This document shows positions 49,601 through 63,900 of a DNA stretch of 64,000 nucleotides, piece after piece. Under the pieces are notes generated by a model, which did not search any database, was not told the DNA's origin, and saw only the letters and a list, made by a program, of their open reading frames with translations. The number at the start of each line of letters is the position of its first letter. Position 1 is the stretch's first letter. The stretch covers positions 11,855,001 through 11,919,000 of the forward strand of contig NC_082637.1 of NCBI RefSeq assembly GCF_030936135.1, read 5' to 3'. The position numbers and the translations under genes are program-made. Source of the stretch: Gavia stellata (taxonomy: Eukaryota; Chordata; Aves; Gaviiformes; Gaviidae).

Positions 49601-51875
49601 CCATCCTCCCAGCTGTGCCAGATCTGCCGGGTGCGCTCTGCGACCGGGTGACACAGGGGAGGCAGCGGGACCTGCCAAACCAAGAAGGCCAGGGACACCT
49701 GTGCCCTGCCTTGCTTCAAACAAGCCAAAGCTGTCTTTGTGGCTTTGGGTTTGCCTTGTGTGACCGGCACACGCAGCTGCTGGACCCGCTGGGGAAGGTG
49801 GCGCTGGCTTGCAGCACCCCTCCGTCCTCTGTGCAAGAGCCCAGGTTACACTCAAGGCTGGATTTTTCCGATGTGGAGCAAGGGGAAGTGTGAAGAGTGA
49901 GAGAGCGAGAGGGCTTCCTGGCAACTGCTTGGGCCACACTTCCTCCATGGCTTTTGAGGTTTCAGATGGTGTAATGAAGGGCTTTTGGACACGCCATATA
50001 CTGTTAACATGGGAACTGACAACCGTCGGGAGTGGTGCACAGAGAGACTGGTGATGTGGGGTTTTTTTAGTCTTTTTTAATTTATGGAATTTCCCTACTC
50101 ATTTTCCAAAGATCCTCCAAATGAGGAACCTATTCCTACCGATACAGTTTGCTGTTGCAGCCCCTTAATTATTTCTTGAAAGACGCAGAAGCACCAAGGG
50201 GCAGAGAGAGGTGATGTCTGAGTTGGTGCTGTTGCTGGAGGCAGAGGACCAGTTGCTCCCCCCCACCCCACAAACCTCCCACCCGAGGTGGAGCACAGCC
50301 ACCTCCCAGCTACCTCCCAGGCTGTGCCCTGCTGCGATGCCAGGGTCCTGAGTGTGCTCTTGCAGCCCCAGGGCACTTCTGCTAGGGCAAGCGCGTTTGA
50401 GTATGGTAAACTCTCTATGGGTGAGCTTCATAATCTGAGCAAAGGAAATAAAAAGGGATGTTCCTGGGGGGGACCACTGGCCCTGCCAGCTCTCGTGCAG
50501 GAAGAGGTGAAACATAGACAAGGGAGAAGAGGCTGAGACTGCTTTTCTGAGCGTAGGGGAGCACAAAGAAGGTGGCCAGGCAGGCTCCAGCTCTGTCCCT
50601 GAGAGGTAAAAGACTGCTGGAGTATCTGCTCTCAAAAACCATCGTTGCAGAAAAAAAAATAAAACAAGACTTCTACCACGTTTTGCTCTGGGTCAGATTT
50701 TTGGGGTGGCTGGGGAGTGTGTTTCTGGAGAGGGCCACCCCATGCTAGTCTGCCTGACGCTGCCAAATAAAGGTGTTGCAGAGTGTGCACATCAAGCAAA
50801 GGATGTGCACCAGCAGAAAGCAGAGCCTGACCCCGGGCTTGGGAGTTCCAGGCCTTCCTGAAGAGCACAATAAAGACGAAGGCCATCACAAGGGGCTGCA
50901 GCACTGTTGCAAAGCCTCAGAAGAGATTTCAGGGCTTGTTTTTCTCCCAGCTGCGTGTTTCAAACACATCCAGTACATTCAAGCACATCAAGCACATCCA
51001 GCAAGGGCTGCTGCATGGCTGGGGAGGCTGGAGGGCAAATTCATCAACTCTTGCCCTGGGCCACCTCTGACGGTCAGGTCTGCTGCCGTGGCCCGTGCCA
51101 CCAGCCTCCAGCCACACAGAGAGATTCACCAGCAGCCCCTTCCCTGCCCACTGCCATGCCTGTGCCGCCTTCTCACCCCTTCATGGTCATTCCTGCTCCC
51201 AGCACATTTCAGCAACACAACCTGCCACAACACTTGGGCCCCAGGTCCCCAGGGCTCTCACCAGCTTGTTCCTGAGCATCTGCTCTCAGCCCAGTCTTGA
51301 ACACCCAGCTGCTTCTGCCAAAACCTTAGCTCTCCTGCCCATGGCAGGCACTGACAGGTAATTAGATCATCAGCGCACTTCAGAAGTCCTTTTTATCACA
51401 ATCCTTCTCAGGCAGTAACAAGGTGAGGGTTGTCCTGATGTAGTCTCTGCTTGACTTTACTGTATGAGTACGGAAGCTACCTCTTCCTGCAAAACCCCAG
51501 TCATGAACCAGCACAGCTCACAAGTCCTTCTGGGACCACTGAGATCTGTGCTGGGAGAGGAGGCAACCCCGCTGTTGTGGCTTGTAGCTGCTCCTGCCAG
51601 AAAACCTGAAAACTGTAGTTCTCAGACAAGAGATGAGGGAGCAGCAAGGCTGCAAAACGGGAGTGAAGCTGCCCCAATGCACAGAAGAGAAGAACGAAAG
51701 TGGCACTGACACTGGCGGAGGTTCCCTCTCCAATGAGGAAGCCTCTTGCACCGTATGTGATTTCTCTGCGTGGCTGTTTCCTTTCTGTGCTTGCACCTCT
51801 TGTAATCAGACGTGTGTGCTGTGAGGCAACTGGAGGGGCTGAGACCTCAGTCCTGCCCTGGGAGCATACTCCAAC

Positions 51876-51978
51876 ATGGCCCTGCGATGGATATTTCTCC
51901 TGGTCCTCACACCTCTGCTGGCAGCACAGGAGCAGGCAGAGCCAGACCCCAACCTCTCTGGAGAACCCCAGGGAACAG
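51876..51978 (+). CDS. Candidate signal-peptide exon of the sushi gene
   Basis: The ATG at 51876 opens MALRWIFLLVLTPLLAAQ, a short basic start plus a hydrophobic core with a likely cleavage after AAQ or LAA. An acidic stretch follows, and the exon ends ACAG|GTAAGA in phase 1, exactly the phase needed to enter the first sushi exon. It could belong to another gene, since no transcript evidence is available. Confidence 0.5.
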
Positions 51979-54900
51979 GTAAGAAGTGCTCACTCCTCTC
52001 CCTGCAAGAGAAGGTTTCGCTGCTGTCCTGCAGCAAGGTTGCTGTGTATCTATCTTTACCATGTGCAGGATGCAGTAGCTGTATCAGAGAGGACTGGAGC
52101 TGATGTCCATACCAGGGCCCAAGGCACTTGGGCACCAGTCGGGTTGTGGCAGGGTGAATTTCTGTTTGGGGATGGAGGGCAGCAAACCTCAGTGTGCTGG
52201 GAAAGCCTCCGCAGGGGCTGTATCATTCCTCCATGGAGCGGGCAGTGTCCCTGGGAGCAGCAAGTGGCTGTCTCTCTTCGCAGAGTGTGCAGATGCCATG
52301 TCCTCACCGCAGTGGAGATGGGTGCTGATGCCCAGAAAAGACCTGGGGAGCTGTGAGCTGAGCCCCTGTGTCTTCAGGACATTCTTGGGGGCAGGAGTTA
52401 CAGTGTGCTGGGATTGCTTTTTAATGGGCTTCCTTGGTGCCGGAGGGGCAGGGCACCCCCAGAGCTTTGCTGGGCTTTTCCTATGCTGGCTGCACACTTC
52501 CAACCCAGCAGAGTCACTCAGTGGGTATCTGCAGGCTCACATGTTATCTGACCTCCCAGGAGGCTGGTGAATCAGTCCAACGTGGCACTGTCTGGGGTTT
52601 GAGCTGCGGTCCAGGGGCAGTGACTTTGCTTTGCTCTGCATCTATCTGAATTGGAGTATTTCTCCAAACTAATCTTGCTGGAGCTAGACGATAAAAATCA
52701 TTACACTAACATCTACTCCTTTTGTCCCGACCCACTGCAGGGATGTGTCTGTGCTGACGCAGGCTAGAGAAACCTGCTGATTAAGGACCCTGGCTATGAT
52801 AGGGGCCAGGGAATCTGATCAGGATCTTTAGTTGCTGATGTGAAGTCACGGCAGGGTCTGTACTGTGTGATATGAGCCACAGAAGCATCTTCCCAATGGA
52901 AATGTGCCCATGTGGTTGCACGAAGCTTAAGCACAGCACACTGTCCCTCAAAAACCAAGGGCTGAACCTGCAACAGAGGATATCCTCCTGCCCAGAGTGG
53001 CTTCCCCTTGTCCAGATCCACCACTGAAGCTGTTCTCCCAGGCCAGCATGTGCGACCATGCCCAAACGTTGTGTGGCTGTCCAGCTTGTCTGCACGGTGC
53101 ACACTAAGGCCAGGACCTGGCCATACCACGTGCGGTGGGATGCAGCGGGGACCCAGTGGCCAGCAGACCCTTGGCATGCTCTGCACATCTCGGTCACGCA
53201 GCCATCCCTGGAGGAGTCTGGGGCTGCCTGCGGCAGAGATGGTATTGCTGAGTTTGCACCTTGGTGTTTGTGAAAAGAGGAACCAAACCGAAAACATTTG
53301 GCAGCCGCACCCAGGAGCGCGAGCAGCCCTGCCTGCACCCTCAGCACGTGGGCTTATACCATCCCGGGACCTATGCTGAGGTCCCCACCTGATGCATTGG
53401 GGGCCTTCTCTCACTGAGGGACAGGACAAGGGGGATGGCCAGGATGGGGCAGGAGGGTCGCTCCCATCCCTGTTAGGGTGGAATGGGCCTTGGTGGGGCA
53501 GGTAGTGATGGTGGGGCAGGGTAAAGCCATTGGGCAGAGAGGGAGGACATGGGGACAGGACACAACCCAAGGGTCCACCTTCCCAAGGGTCCCTGAGCAT
53601 CTCCCATGACCCTGGCCGATGTAGGGTATGATCAGGGAGTGGGAACAGCCCAGTGGAGACAGTGGACAAGCTGCTCCCGATGCACATTGCTGTCCCCTTC
53701 CAAGCACCCACAAAGCCCCTTTCCACGCTTTGGGGACCAGGGTGCTGGGCAGTGCGGGGCTGTCCCTTTTCAGCAGGGCTCTTGCACACCAAAATCGCTG
53801 GACCAGCTTCCCCTCCCTCTCCCTGTCCCCCAGCATCGAGCGCCAGCAGCGCCGGTTCCTGAAGAGCTGTAGGCATGGCAATAATTTTGGGGAAGGGCCG
53901 TGGACCACGGGCCTGGCACTCGCCAAGGAAACGAGGGCAGATGGCAGAGCTGTGTCCCAGCGCTGGGCGGGAGGTGAGGGCACACGGCGATGCCGCTGAC
54001 AGCCCGTGGAAAAGCAGAGCAGCTGCAGGCAGAGGATGTGGTCGATGTGTGTGGTAAAAGTGTGAGCCAACACAGCACTGCTGCTCAGCTCACCCCGCCA
54101 CGGGGGTACCGTGCACTGAGCAGGGTGCAACGTCTCATTGTCCTATTGTCACCTTATTGTCATGCTGTGCTGTTCTTACAGGGTTTTTCTCCCCCCTGAG
54201 ATGCTGCACCTGTACAAAAGCCCCATCCCCTTACAGTCCTGGTGCTCCTGGGAGGCAGGTGGAGAAGCTTCTAGGGGATGTTTTCCCTGCAGAGGCAGGT
54301 TCTGTGATCCAGGCTGTCCCCAGCCCCTTTCTCATCAGTCTTGCTTGACGTTACCCAGTGGTTTAGCAGCAGCTGACAAGAAGCCCTAACTAGGAGCGTA
54401 GCTGCAATGTCCCGTGGGTGGGAGGGTGCCAGGTAAAGTAAGGCCACACTCAATCCAAAAGGTTTTGTGTCAGCGGTACTCGAATTTCAAACAGTGCCTA
54501 GAGTAAATCCTGCGGGGAACACAAATGCTAAGAGACGCTGCAGAGGAGCGTCTTGGGTCTGGGCAGCCTTGGGGCTGTGAACTGTGTGCTCTGCTGTGAT
54601 TCCACCTCCCATTCCTTGCTATGATTCCACCTCCCATTACCAAAGTATGGATTCAGGAAACCAGTATTTCACCTCCTGTTCTTAAAACCCTGTCAGATGC
54701 CCTTTTGCATGGCAGAGCAGTACAGGTTAAAGCACTGCCATTTCCTGCTTTTCCCACGGTGCCTTGTTCAGTGACCTGCTTTGCCACCTCCTTTCCCTGG
54801 CACAGCTCCCAAGCAGAGCAGCCCTGAGTGAGGTCTCTCTGCCCCTTCCCCACCCTCACACTGCCCATCGCTCTTAAAGACCCACTTAGCAGCCTTGGTT

Positions 54901-57900
54901 GCTGATGATGATGAGTACAGGGATGCTTTAAGACCTGTGCATGGCTTCTCTGTGGCTTGCAATACCACTCTCCACTGGTGGAAACGGTGGTTGCTTTTCT
55001 TAGCTCCTCTCAGCAAGCACATGGCATCAAACGCAGCAAGACTCCAGCGTGCTTTGCTGTCACCTCTGTTAGCTGCTGAGCTGCCATGCGAAAAGGGTTG
55101 AACTTTGTCTGCTGCTCCTTAGATTTCACCTTGCCTTTTATTCTTCATGTATGGGATAATACAATGTAAGAAAGTACATCTTTTGCTGGTAAGCAAAGGG
55201 CTGAACCCAGGAGCCTGACCTGAATCACCAGCATAGCTATTTCTCCTTTCTCCTGATTTCCCCCGACCTCTGCTTCTAGGGCATGCTGGGGCTTTGTGTT
55301 GCCTGCCAGACTGGTAACTCCTTTGCAGCAGGGACAGGCAGTCCAGATATTTCTGTAAAATTCTGACTATATTCACAGTTATTAAACAATATTAACAAAG
55401 AGGGTATTTCATATTCAATAGCATCAACGGAAGAAAAACATAATAGTTAGTCGCTGACTATATGAGGTGAATAGACTATCCTTTTGTTACCACTCCTGCC
55501 TAGGCATTCAGCATTCTCCATTTTGCAGTGAGCACACATCGCATGTTACAAGAGGTGCCTGTTTGGTCACGTCTACACCATATTTTCCATGCTGAAATTT
55601 CACTTGTCTCAGCCTCTTTCCTATCGCTGGGGGCAGAGGGCCTGTGGGCAGCTATCTGCATACCACAGTGCAGGGGGAAAAACAGTGTCTGATGACTGTT
55701 TCTTTACTCTCCCGGATGCTGTTAGTCCCTACAAGGCTAAAAGGTGAGTGTTTCTTTCCCCTTTCTCTCTGAGCACCCTCCCTTCTCCAGCAGTGCCCCG
55801 TCCCCCCGTGCACAGGCATGTGCATCCATCTCCATTGCACAAATGGTGAGCTCCAGCCTGGTGAAACTGGGGCAGATCCGACACCCTCTGATTCACGTGT
55901 GTCATGCAGCTTCCCACGGCCACCACCAAAGCACACAACCAACCACCCTGGGTTAGAGCAAAGGCTCCTTTCCTCCAAGGGGCTCTTTTCCCACAGCAAA
56001 TGTTACGGAGTGGTTGGGGACAGAATGTAAGAAAGAGGGCAAGGACAGAGGTGTCCACCCTAACCTGTGCATCTCTACTGCACCCAGCAGTCATGGATTA
56101 GCTTCTCCCACTGAGTCTGAAGTGGTAATCACATGCCTGCCAGGTTTGGGCTTATTGGAGAAGTGAGGTTGAACTGGGTTGTATTCAGGGATGTTCTTGA
56201 GACAAAAATAGATATGGACTGAAAGTGTCTTCTCTTCCCCCTTCTGTTGGGGAAGCAGACTTCTAGGCTTCACCCTCAAGCAGTCACCAGAAATGCCACC
56301 AGGAAGGGCTCTGAGTGGCTGCAGGTGCCTGAATGCGGATGGTGTTGGTGCTCTGACACCCTGCATGTCTTCAGCTCCTCTGCAGCAGCAGGGGTGTGGG
56401 TAGGAGGCAAGCCCTGGAGGGGCTGTGATGGCACGGGCGCTGCTAGCAGGATGCTCTGTGTATAGGAGGTAAACAGGCTTTGGCAGCCTCCCAGGCTGCC
56501 TCTCTCGTGTATGCTACCCCTGTGCAAGGCGAGCAAGCTCATTTTGTCATACCCGTCCCTCTGTCAGACAGCATTAATTCCCAGGCTAATTTCTGAGGCT
56601 CACTCCCCTACAGCAGCGCTCTCCAGGCTCTGGCTCCTCTGAGGATGGGGATGAGCTGTGGGCTCTGCCTGCCTTTTCTGATGTCTCCCACCCTGCCTTC
56701 GGGCTCTGCCTGGGTCTCCCACCCTGCCTTCGGGCTCTGCCTGGTGTGGTCCATGCCCAGCCTGGGTCTGGGTGCTGTATCAGCCCCTGCCTGCTCCACG
56801 CATGAGCGCGACAGGGCCACATCTGGCAAGCCAAAGTGCTCAGGGGAGACTGCGGGGAATTAAAAAGTGGCTGAATGCTCACCCCCACAGCTCAGAGGGC
56901 TCAGAAAGGAAAGGATGAGTGGCAGAGGACGGGCAGCCCCACGGCGCTTGCAAGGGGCTCTGCAGGCACAGCTGGGTCCAAGAGGGAGCAAAAGGGTTTG
57001 CACGCAGGACTGCTCATTGACGGACTCCTTGTGCCTGAAGGACAGATGTGGCCACTGACACACGGCTGGCACACGTGTGGTCTGCGCGGAAGCATGTTTC
57101 AGCCGTCTGCCCTTGCCTGATGCCACCCTGGAAACCATGACAGATCACAGCAGCATCCCGCCACCCCCTCCTAGCAGATGCCGACAGGAGGACTGGGGAA
57201 GCCCTGGAGAAAATCTATGCCTCTGCCAGGCCTTTTTCACCTGAAAAAAAAAAAAAAAAAGAAAATGGAAAAGATACTGGCATCTCTGGCAAAGGATTAG
57301 GGCTGATAAATGACCAGGTTTAAGAGAATTGATTCATTGGGGTTCTGATGAAGGTGGCCAGCCTGGTCAGAAATACGTGGCTGTTGTGCCAGCTCAGTCT
57401 AAGGGATCCCTTCACACTCACTTCCAGCCAGGCAGCCTTACACCTATTTACTTGTACGTGAACCACCCATAACTAAGGGCTGAATCAATCCTAAGTGCCT
57501 GTCAACAATAATTAGTATAATGCTGAATGTGCCTGATTTGAGCATGCAGAGGCTTCACCTTTTAGTAAAAAAAAAAGTCATAAATTTTAAACAAAGAGTA
57601 ATTCTCCTTTGTACTACAGTAAGTCTGCACTGTATTACACCTCTAAAGCAGCAACCATGAGATGTGGCCTTTTTAAATGTAGCGTTACCCCTGGCCTCTG
57701 TAAGGAAGCACCATACAAGGCCAAAAAATTCTAGAGAGCTTCCTTCATGGTTGCATCAGCAGCAAATGCCTTGCTACATGAAGGGCACTAGAAGTTTCGC
57801 TGCGAGGCTCAAGGAGGGCTGGGAACAAGGCAGAGCTCTGGCGTACAGCTGCAACCACCCCTGCCAGCAGAGCATCGGTGTTTGTTGGAAGACATTGTCC

Positions 57901-60900
57901 CAGATACCTCTCAAAATCTGCACCTGTGCCAGCGGGCTGCATGCGAAGGAGAATTTCTCTTTCCCTCCTCATTTCCTGCCCAGCAGGTTGCCATGTCCTG
58001 TGCTGCCGGTGGGTTTTGTGTCACTGCGGGGACCGTAAGAGCTACCAAGAGGTATGGAAGCACTTACAAAAGGAAAAGCGATGAGCCCGCTTTGCACTGA
58101 AGGTCAAGACTGGGGCAGTCTGGGAGAGGCCAGCCGTGCCCTCGAGCTCTTGCAGCCCCCTCGGCTCCTGGGGCTGTCTCCGCTGGAGGGGTTTCATCCC
58201 CTCAAACTGCCTCTTGCTTGAGGTCAGGCCCCGCAAACCTCTTTTCACCCAATGATTGTTCACGTTTCTGCTGTGACTCTAAGCTGGAAGGATCCCCATC
58301 AATGAATAAACTTTGTACAGGCACGGTTTTGGGCCCTGAAATGCAAAACGGAACGCTGGAAATGCCTTCACGAGTAGCTCTCACCTGCCTGAAATAATTG
58401 CTGCTCAATTTGCCAGTCTGGTGGAATTCTATTATTTCATTTATTTGTCAGGGGCTTTGTTCTGGCTGAGGTGATGCAGCTGTTGTGGTCTGTTGTCCTG
58501 CTGCACGAGGAGTGCAGAGCAATCATGGTTTCACGGCGAGTCCTAATGCCATCTGGGTGTGTCGGGAGCCCGTGTGAACTTGCTGTGCCTGCCTGGCTGC
58601 ACCCGGGTAACTCTGGGCAATGTTTGGGTACTTACAGCTGCCTTTGTTGGATGAAGAGAGCTCACACAGAGGTACATTTCTTACTACATGAAAACTGGTA
58701 TCTGGTCAGAGGGTAGAGATCCAAATTGGTGCCGTGCAGAGACACAGCAGCACTCCTGTCTAGAAACTAATGGAAAACAAATATGAAGATCTACTTCCAC
58801 CAATTGCCCAATCTACATGTTGCAAAATGCAACTAAACATGCAGCTGGTGAAGTGTGTACCTGCAGTCCCTGTCAAGTCCTTTCTGCCAAACCAGATGTG
58901 AGGGCATTGCCGCCCTGGGTGAGGATGGGAGGGATATGGGACAGGAGGTATCCAGTCCTAGGAGCCAGTCAGTATTTTGGGCAAGGGACAAAGACGAGAA
59001 AATGACAAGTGTATCCTGCAGAGCAAAAGCAAACTGGCAACTTGAGTGAGCTTTTTGCTGCAAATAAATTGTGCAGATGGGTGTGAGCAGGTAGTGCCCA
59101 GCAGGATGACGGGAATGCAGAGACCCACTGGGTCTGGTGCCCCTCCACAGCCCCTGTCTTTGGGGCAGAGAGCGCAGGAGGGAGCAGCACCCACTGGGCT
59201 GCTGGATCCCGCTGGCTGGGATCCCTCCGCAGAGCGTTGGGTGGGCAGGAGGGCCTGCGGGTAACCCTCCTGCACTGCACCTGGGGGTGCAAGGAGGGTT
59301 AATGCACCTGGGGTCTGGGGCCTCATCCTGGGAGGTGCTCGTCTCTGCCTCCCCTCTGAAGTGAGGGGGACCAGCACCCCTCTGGACGGAGCCTCCTCAC
59401 CCCCGAGGACGCTGCCGGAGCCCAGTGATCCTCAGGGCTCTCCCTCATGGCCTTTGCACACAGGAAGGTGTAAAGCTCCCTCCGACTGGGACCCCAAGCT
59501 GCAGGTTACCCCAAACCAGAGCAGCTATGCCTTGAACGATTTGGTGCAGCTGAGCTGTGCTGGGGAGTATGTGCCACCGGTCCCCCAGATCAGGTACATT
59601 GCCAGCGGGACCCAGACCTTGTGGAACGGGACTGCTACCTGCAAGGGTACGCACAGCCCCGCATCACCCTGACCCCGGGGTCCTGGGCTGGCAGCAGACC
59701 CTCCATGACATGGTCGTGCTTCAGCCCCACACGGGTGACAGTCGGGGAATTAGAGACCTGGATGCCTTGGCTTTCCCCCCTGTCCTGGCAGTGCCGGGGC
59801 ACCTTTTGTCTCAGCACCTTGCTGTGGGCAGCTGCTGGGGGTCTGTGCTTCTGGGGAGGGATTCAAAGGCAGGAACAAGGGTCCTGGCACTGGGGACTAC
59901 TGTAAGCCCCATGCCTTCAAATGGTGCCTGGGCATATGGCCGAGGTGATGGGAGTGGAAGGACCTCTGTGTGAAGGCTGGGGAGGAACCCAGTCCCTGAT
60001 CAGCCTTACCCAAATGGAGCCTGAGTGGGGAAGCCTACCCATCTGTAGGGATCGATGGGCCTGCTGCCACCCTTAACTCTGCTCTAGGCTGCAAGAGAGG
60101 GATTTGGAGTTGAATCTGGTAACCAAAGGAGATGGACACCGGCACAGTCAGGGCAATAGACCCCACAGCAGGCCCCTTCCCATAGTGCTTACACCTGCTC
60201 TTTATCCTCTGTGCAGAGAGATGCCAGCAGCCCCAGTGGGACTCGAGGCTCCGCTTTACCCCAAAGCAGAGGTTTTATGGGTTCAATGAAGAGCTGACGC
60301 TGAGCTGCTTTATGGAGGACCTTCCTCCCCTTGCTGTGATCAGATGTGCAAAAGGGACGTCTCCAGGTTGGAAAGACGCTTGGGAGGTGAAGGACATTCA
60401 GGGAATATGGCATGGGGTGTCAGAGAACCTGACCTGCACCACGGGTAAGTGGGGGAGCAGACAGTCTCCCCTACTACATGCGCTTGTCCCCAAGGAGGGA
60501 CCCTGGACATCCTGCTCTATCCATGAGACCCCTTGGCCACAGCTCAGAGATAGGACCCAGTGGGAAGCAGTCTCCAAGATGGGGAGAGACAGAAGCCTTT
60601 GGTGTGCGACAGGTTCTCTCACTGTCCCTGAATCTTCTCCCAGTCTATTCCTGAGTTGCAGGCCATGGGGAAGTTGGAGGAGGCCAGATCCTACCCCTCA
60701 GCTCACCTCTCCCAGTGTCCTGTATCACCACCTTGCCCAGGCAGATGCTCCTTCCCTGCACTTGGGGCCCTTGAGTTTCCTTGTGGTGTTGAACACTGAC
60801 ACCACAGTCAGTCATAGCAAAGCCTTGGTCCCCCTCATGCCTGAGCACCCCCCGGCCCTTAGAAGGACTCTCACACTTTCTCCCTGACAGGAAAGTGCCC

Positions 60901-63900
60901 AAAACCCAAGTGGTATAAAAAAGTCCAGATTGCACCAAGAAAAAGCAGTTACGAAGAGAATGAAGAATTGACGCTGACCTGCCCTGGAGATTTCAAGCCG
61001 TCTTTCTGCAAGGTCAAATGTGCAAGGCAATTTCTAAAAGCGCATTCTGGAAAACCAGTCTATAGAACTGCCTGGTGGGTCAAGAACAGCACAGGTGCCT
61101 GGATGCATATTGAGAGGGCCGTAGGGTGTATTGGTAAGTGAGGCAGTAGCAGCTCTCCCATGTCCCCTCTCCACCTTCACTCTCCATAGCTGGTTGTGAC
61201 ATTGCCCAGCTGAGCTGCAGGCACACCACAGTCCCTCCTTAGTGCTGTGTTGCCCATACAAACGGTTGAAGCAGACAGCCCAGGCGGAGACAAGAGATAA
61301 GATAGTGCCAGCCAAGCAACCTGGCAACTCCTGCAGTGTTTCTGAGAAGTACAGAAGGAGACCCCCCCTCCCAATATGCCTTGTGACGGGTCATGTCCTG
61401 GCTGATGGACGTGTCACCTTCCCCCTCCCTTCAGGGGCTGGAGGATTGCTGGGGACTGCTGATACCCCACCACCTACCCCTGCCACACCTCCTCAGCACT
61501 TTACACCCCAACTAACACCCACTTTCAACTCTGACAGAAATGTGCCAAAGACCCCTATGGGACTCAAGTCTCCGTATGGAACCAGACCAGGAGAATTACA
61601 AGAAGAATGAAGAAGTGATGCTCAGCTGCCCTGAGGGTTTCCAGCCACCCTTCACCCATGTCAAATGTATGGGAAAAGTCCTGTTCATTAGCAACGGGAA
61701 ACCTGTACACAGAGAAGCTTGGAATGGAAGGGACAGCAGAGGCAGATGGATCAACATTCAGCCCACCTTCAGCGTGGAGTGCGATGGTAAGGGAGGCATC
61801 AGGAGCTCTCCTGGCTGCCCCATTCTGCCCTTCCCGAGCAGGGGAAGGCAGGCTGTGCGTGCACAGGAGGTTCCAGGCTCTCTGCCTGCCTGGGGAAATG
61901 GTCGGTGCTGCTGAAGGCAGTGTCGAGGCAGCCCAGGAGCCTGCCCCGTACTTGCCCCGGGGCTCCAGGGGAGCCTCTGCAGAGCTGGGTCTGGTGCCAG
62001 CCTCAGTCCCTGAAGGTCCCGGCAGGAAGGGGCTGTGGGATCAGGGTGGGGGGCAGTGGCCAGAGCTGCCCATGCCAGGCCAGGTCAGAGCCACCCTGCA
62101 GTGCAGAGGTCTGCTTGTCCCCCTGCCTGCCCATGCAGGTGAGGGATCCTGGGGACATCTCCTGCAGCCCCAGGAGCTGGAGCGGAGGGGACCGAAGGGA
62201 GGTCAGCCCTTGGCATTGGGGCTGGAGGCTTTGGGGGATGTACCTGGGGGAAAAGTGATGCCCTCCCTCAGAGGATGGGCATTTGGGGCTGCCCTGGGAA
62301 GGGACAGAGCTGTGCTGAGTGTGGGGACGACCGTGCGCAGGTGGCCCAATGCTCAGGGGAGGTGGACAAGGAGAGGCAACGTGGGAACCCCCCTGCTGCG
62401 GGCTGTGCTGTGGCCAAGAGTGTCCATGGACACAACAGTGGATGGGGGAGTTTCATGGATGAGTCATCCTTCACGCTTTGGGTGCACAAGGAGAGCCCGC
62501 TCCCAACACTCGTTGTGACGGGTCATGTCCTGGCTGATGGACGTGTCACCTTCCCCCTCCCTTCAGGGGCTGGAGGATTGCTGGGGACTGCTGATACCCC
62601 ACCACCTACCCCTGCCACACCTCCTCAGCACTTTACACCCCAACTAACACCCACTTTCAACTCTGACAGAAATGTGCCAAAGACCCCTATGGGACTCAAG
62701 TCTCCGTATGGAACCAGACCAGGAGAATTACAAGAAGAATGAAGAAGTGATGCTCAGCTGCCCTGAGGGTTTCCAGCCACCCTTCACCCATGTCAAATGT
62801 ATGGGAAAAGTCCTGTTCATTAGCAACGGGAAACCTGTACACAGAGAAGCTTGGAATGGAAGGGACAGCAGAGGCAGATGGATCAACATTCAGCCCACCT
62901 TCAGCGTGGAGTGCGATGGTAAGGGAGGCATCAGGAGCTCTCCTGGCTGCCCCATTCTGCCCTTCCCGAGCAGGGGAAGGCAGGCTGTGCGTGCACAGGA
63001 GGTTCCAGGCTCTCTGCCTGCCTGGGGAAATGGTCGGTGCTGCTGAAGGCAGTGTCGAGGCAGCCCAGGAGCCTGCCCCGTACTTGCCCCGGGGCTCCAG
63101 GGGAGCCTCTGCAGAGCTGGGTCTGGTGCCAGCCTCAGTCCCTGAAGGTCCCGGCAGGAAGGGGCTGTGGGATCAGGGTGGGGGGCAGTGGCCAGAGCTG
63201 CCCATGCCAGGCCAGGTCAGAGCCACCCTGCAGTGCAGAGGTCTGCTTGTCCCCCTGCCTGCCCATGCAGGTGAGGGATCCTGGGGACATCTCCTGCAGC
63301 CCCAGGAGCTGGAGCGGAGGGGACCGAAGGGAGGTCAGCCCTTGGCATTGGGGCTGGAGGCTTTGGGGGATGTACCTGGGGGAAAAGTGATGCCCTCCCT
63401 CAGAGGATGGGCATTTGGGGCTGCCCTGGGAAGGGACAGAGCTGTGCTGAGTGTGGGGACGACCGTGCGCAGGTGGCCCAATGCTCAGGGGAGGTGGACA
63501 AGGAGAGGCAACGTGGGAACCCCCCTGCTGCGGGCTGTGCTGTGGCCAAGAGTGTCCATGGACACAACAGTGGATGGGGGAGTTTCATGGATGAGTCATC
63601 CTTCACGCTTTGGGTGCACAAGGAGAGCCCGCTCCCAACACTCGTTGTGACGGGTCATGTCCTGGCTGATGGACGTGTCACCTTCCCCCTCCCTTCAGGG
63701 GCTGGAGGATTGCTGGGGACTGCTGATACCCCACCACCTACCCCTGCCACACCTCCTCAGCACTTTACACCCCAACTAACACCCACTTTCAACTCTGACA
63801 GAAATGTGCCAAAGACCCCTATGGGACTCAAGTCTCCGTATGGAACCAGACCAGGAGAATTACAAGAAGAATGAAGAAGTGATGCTCAGCTGCCCTGAGG

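Larger units (their letters stand above)
47017..51875. other. Intergenic stretch, no gene recognised
   Basis: Contains two minisatellites (47,131-47,252 and 49,531-49,600) and GC-rich random-looking ORFs. I looked for TESK1 kinase motifs, expected next in mammals, and found none. No RMRP-like RNA was seen. Confidence 0.5.

Noticed and set aside
49210-49948. ORFs of 227, 181 and 207 codons around the 15-bp minisatellite
   Set aside because: They stay open on both strands because the repeat period is a multiple of three. The flanks show no protein family.
47017-51875. TESK1, expected near RUSC2 and CIMIP2B from mammalian gene order
   Set aside because: No kinase motifs (glycine loop, HRD, DFG) were found on either strand in this stretch.
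52794-53876. 360-codon antisense ORF in the candidate intron of the sushi gene
   Set aside because: GC-rich sequence opens several overlapping long frames on both strands here. No domain, signal peptide or splice logic was seen.
61658-63650. Two identical 286-codon open frames (61658-62518 and 62790-63650), with further repeated ORFs of 117 and 155 codons
   Set aside because: They overlap the sushi exon in another frame and run through intron sequence. They recur only because the whole 1132-bp unit is duplicated.
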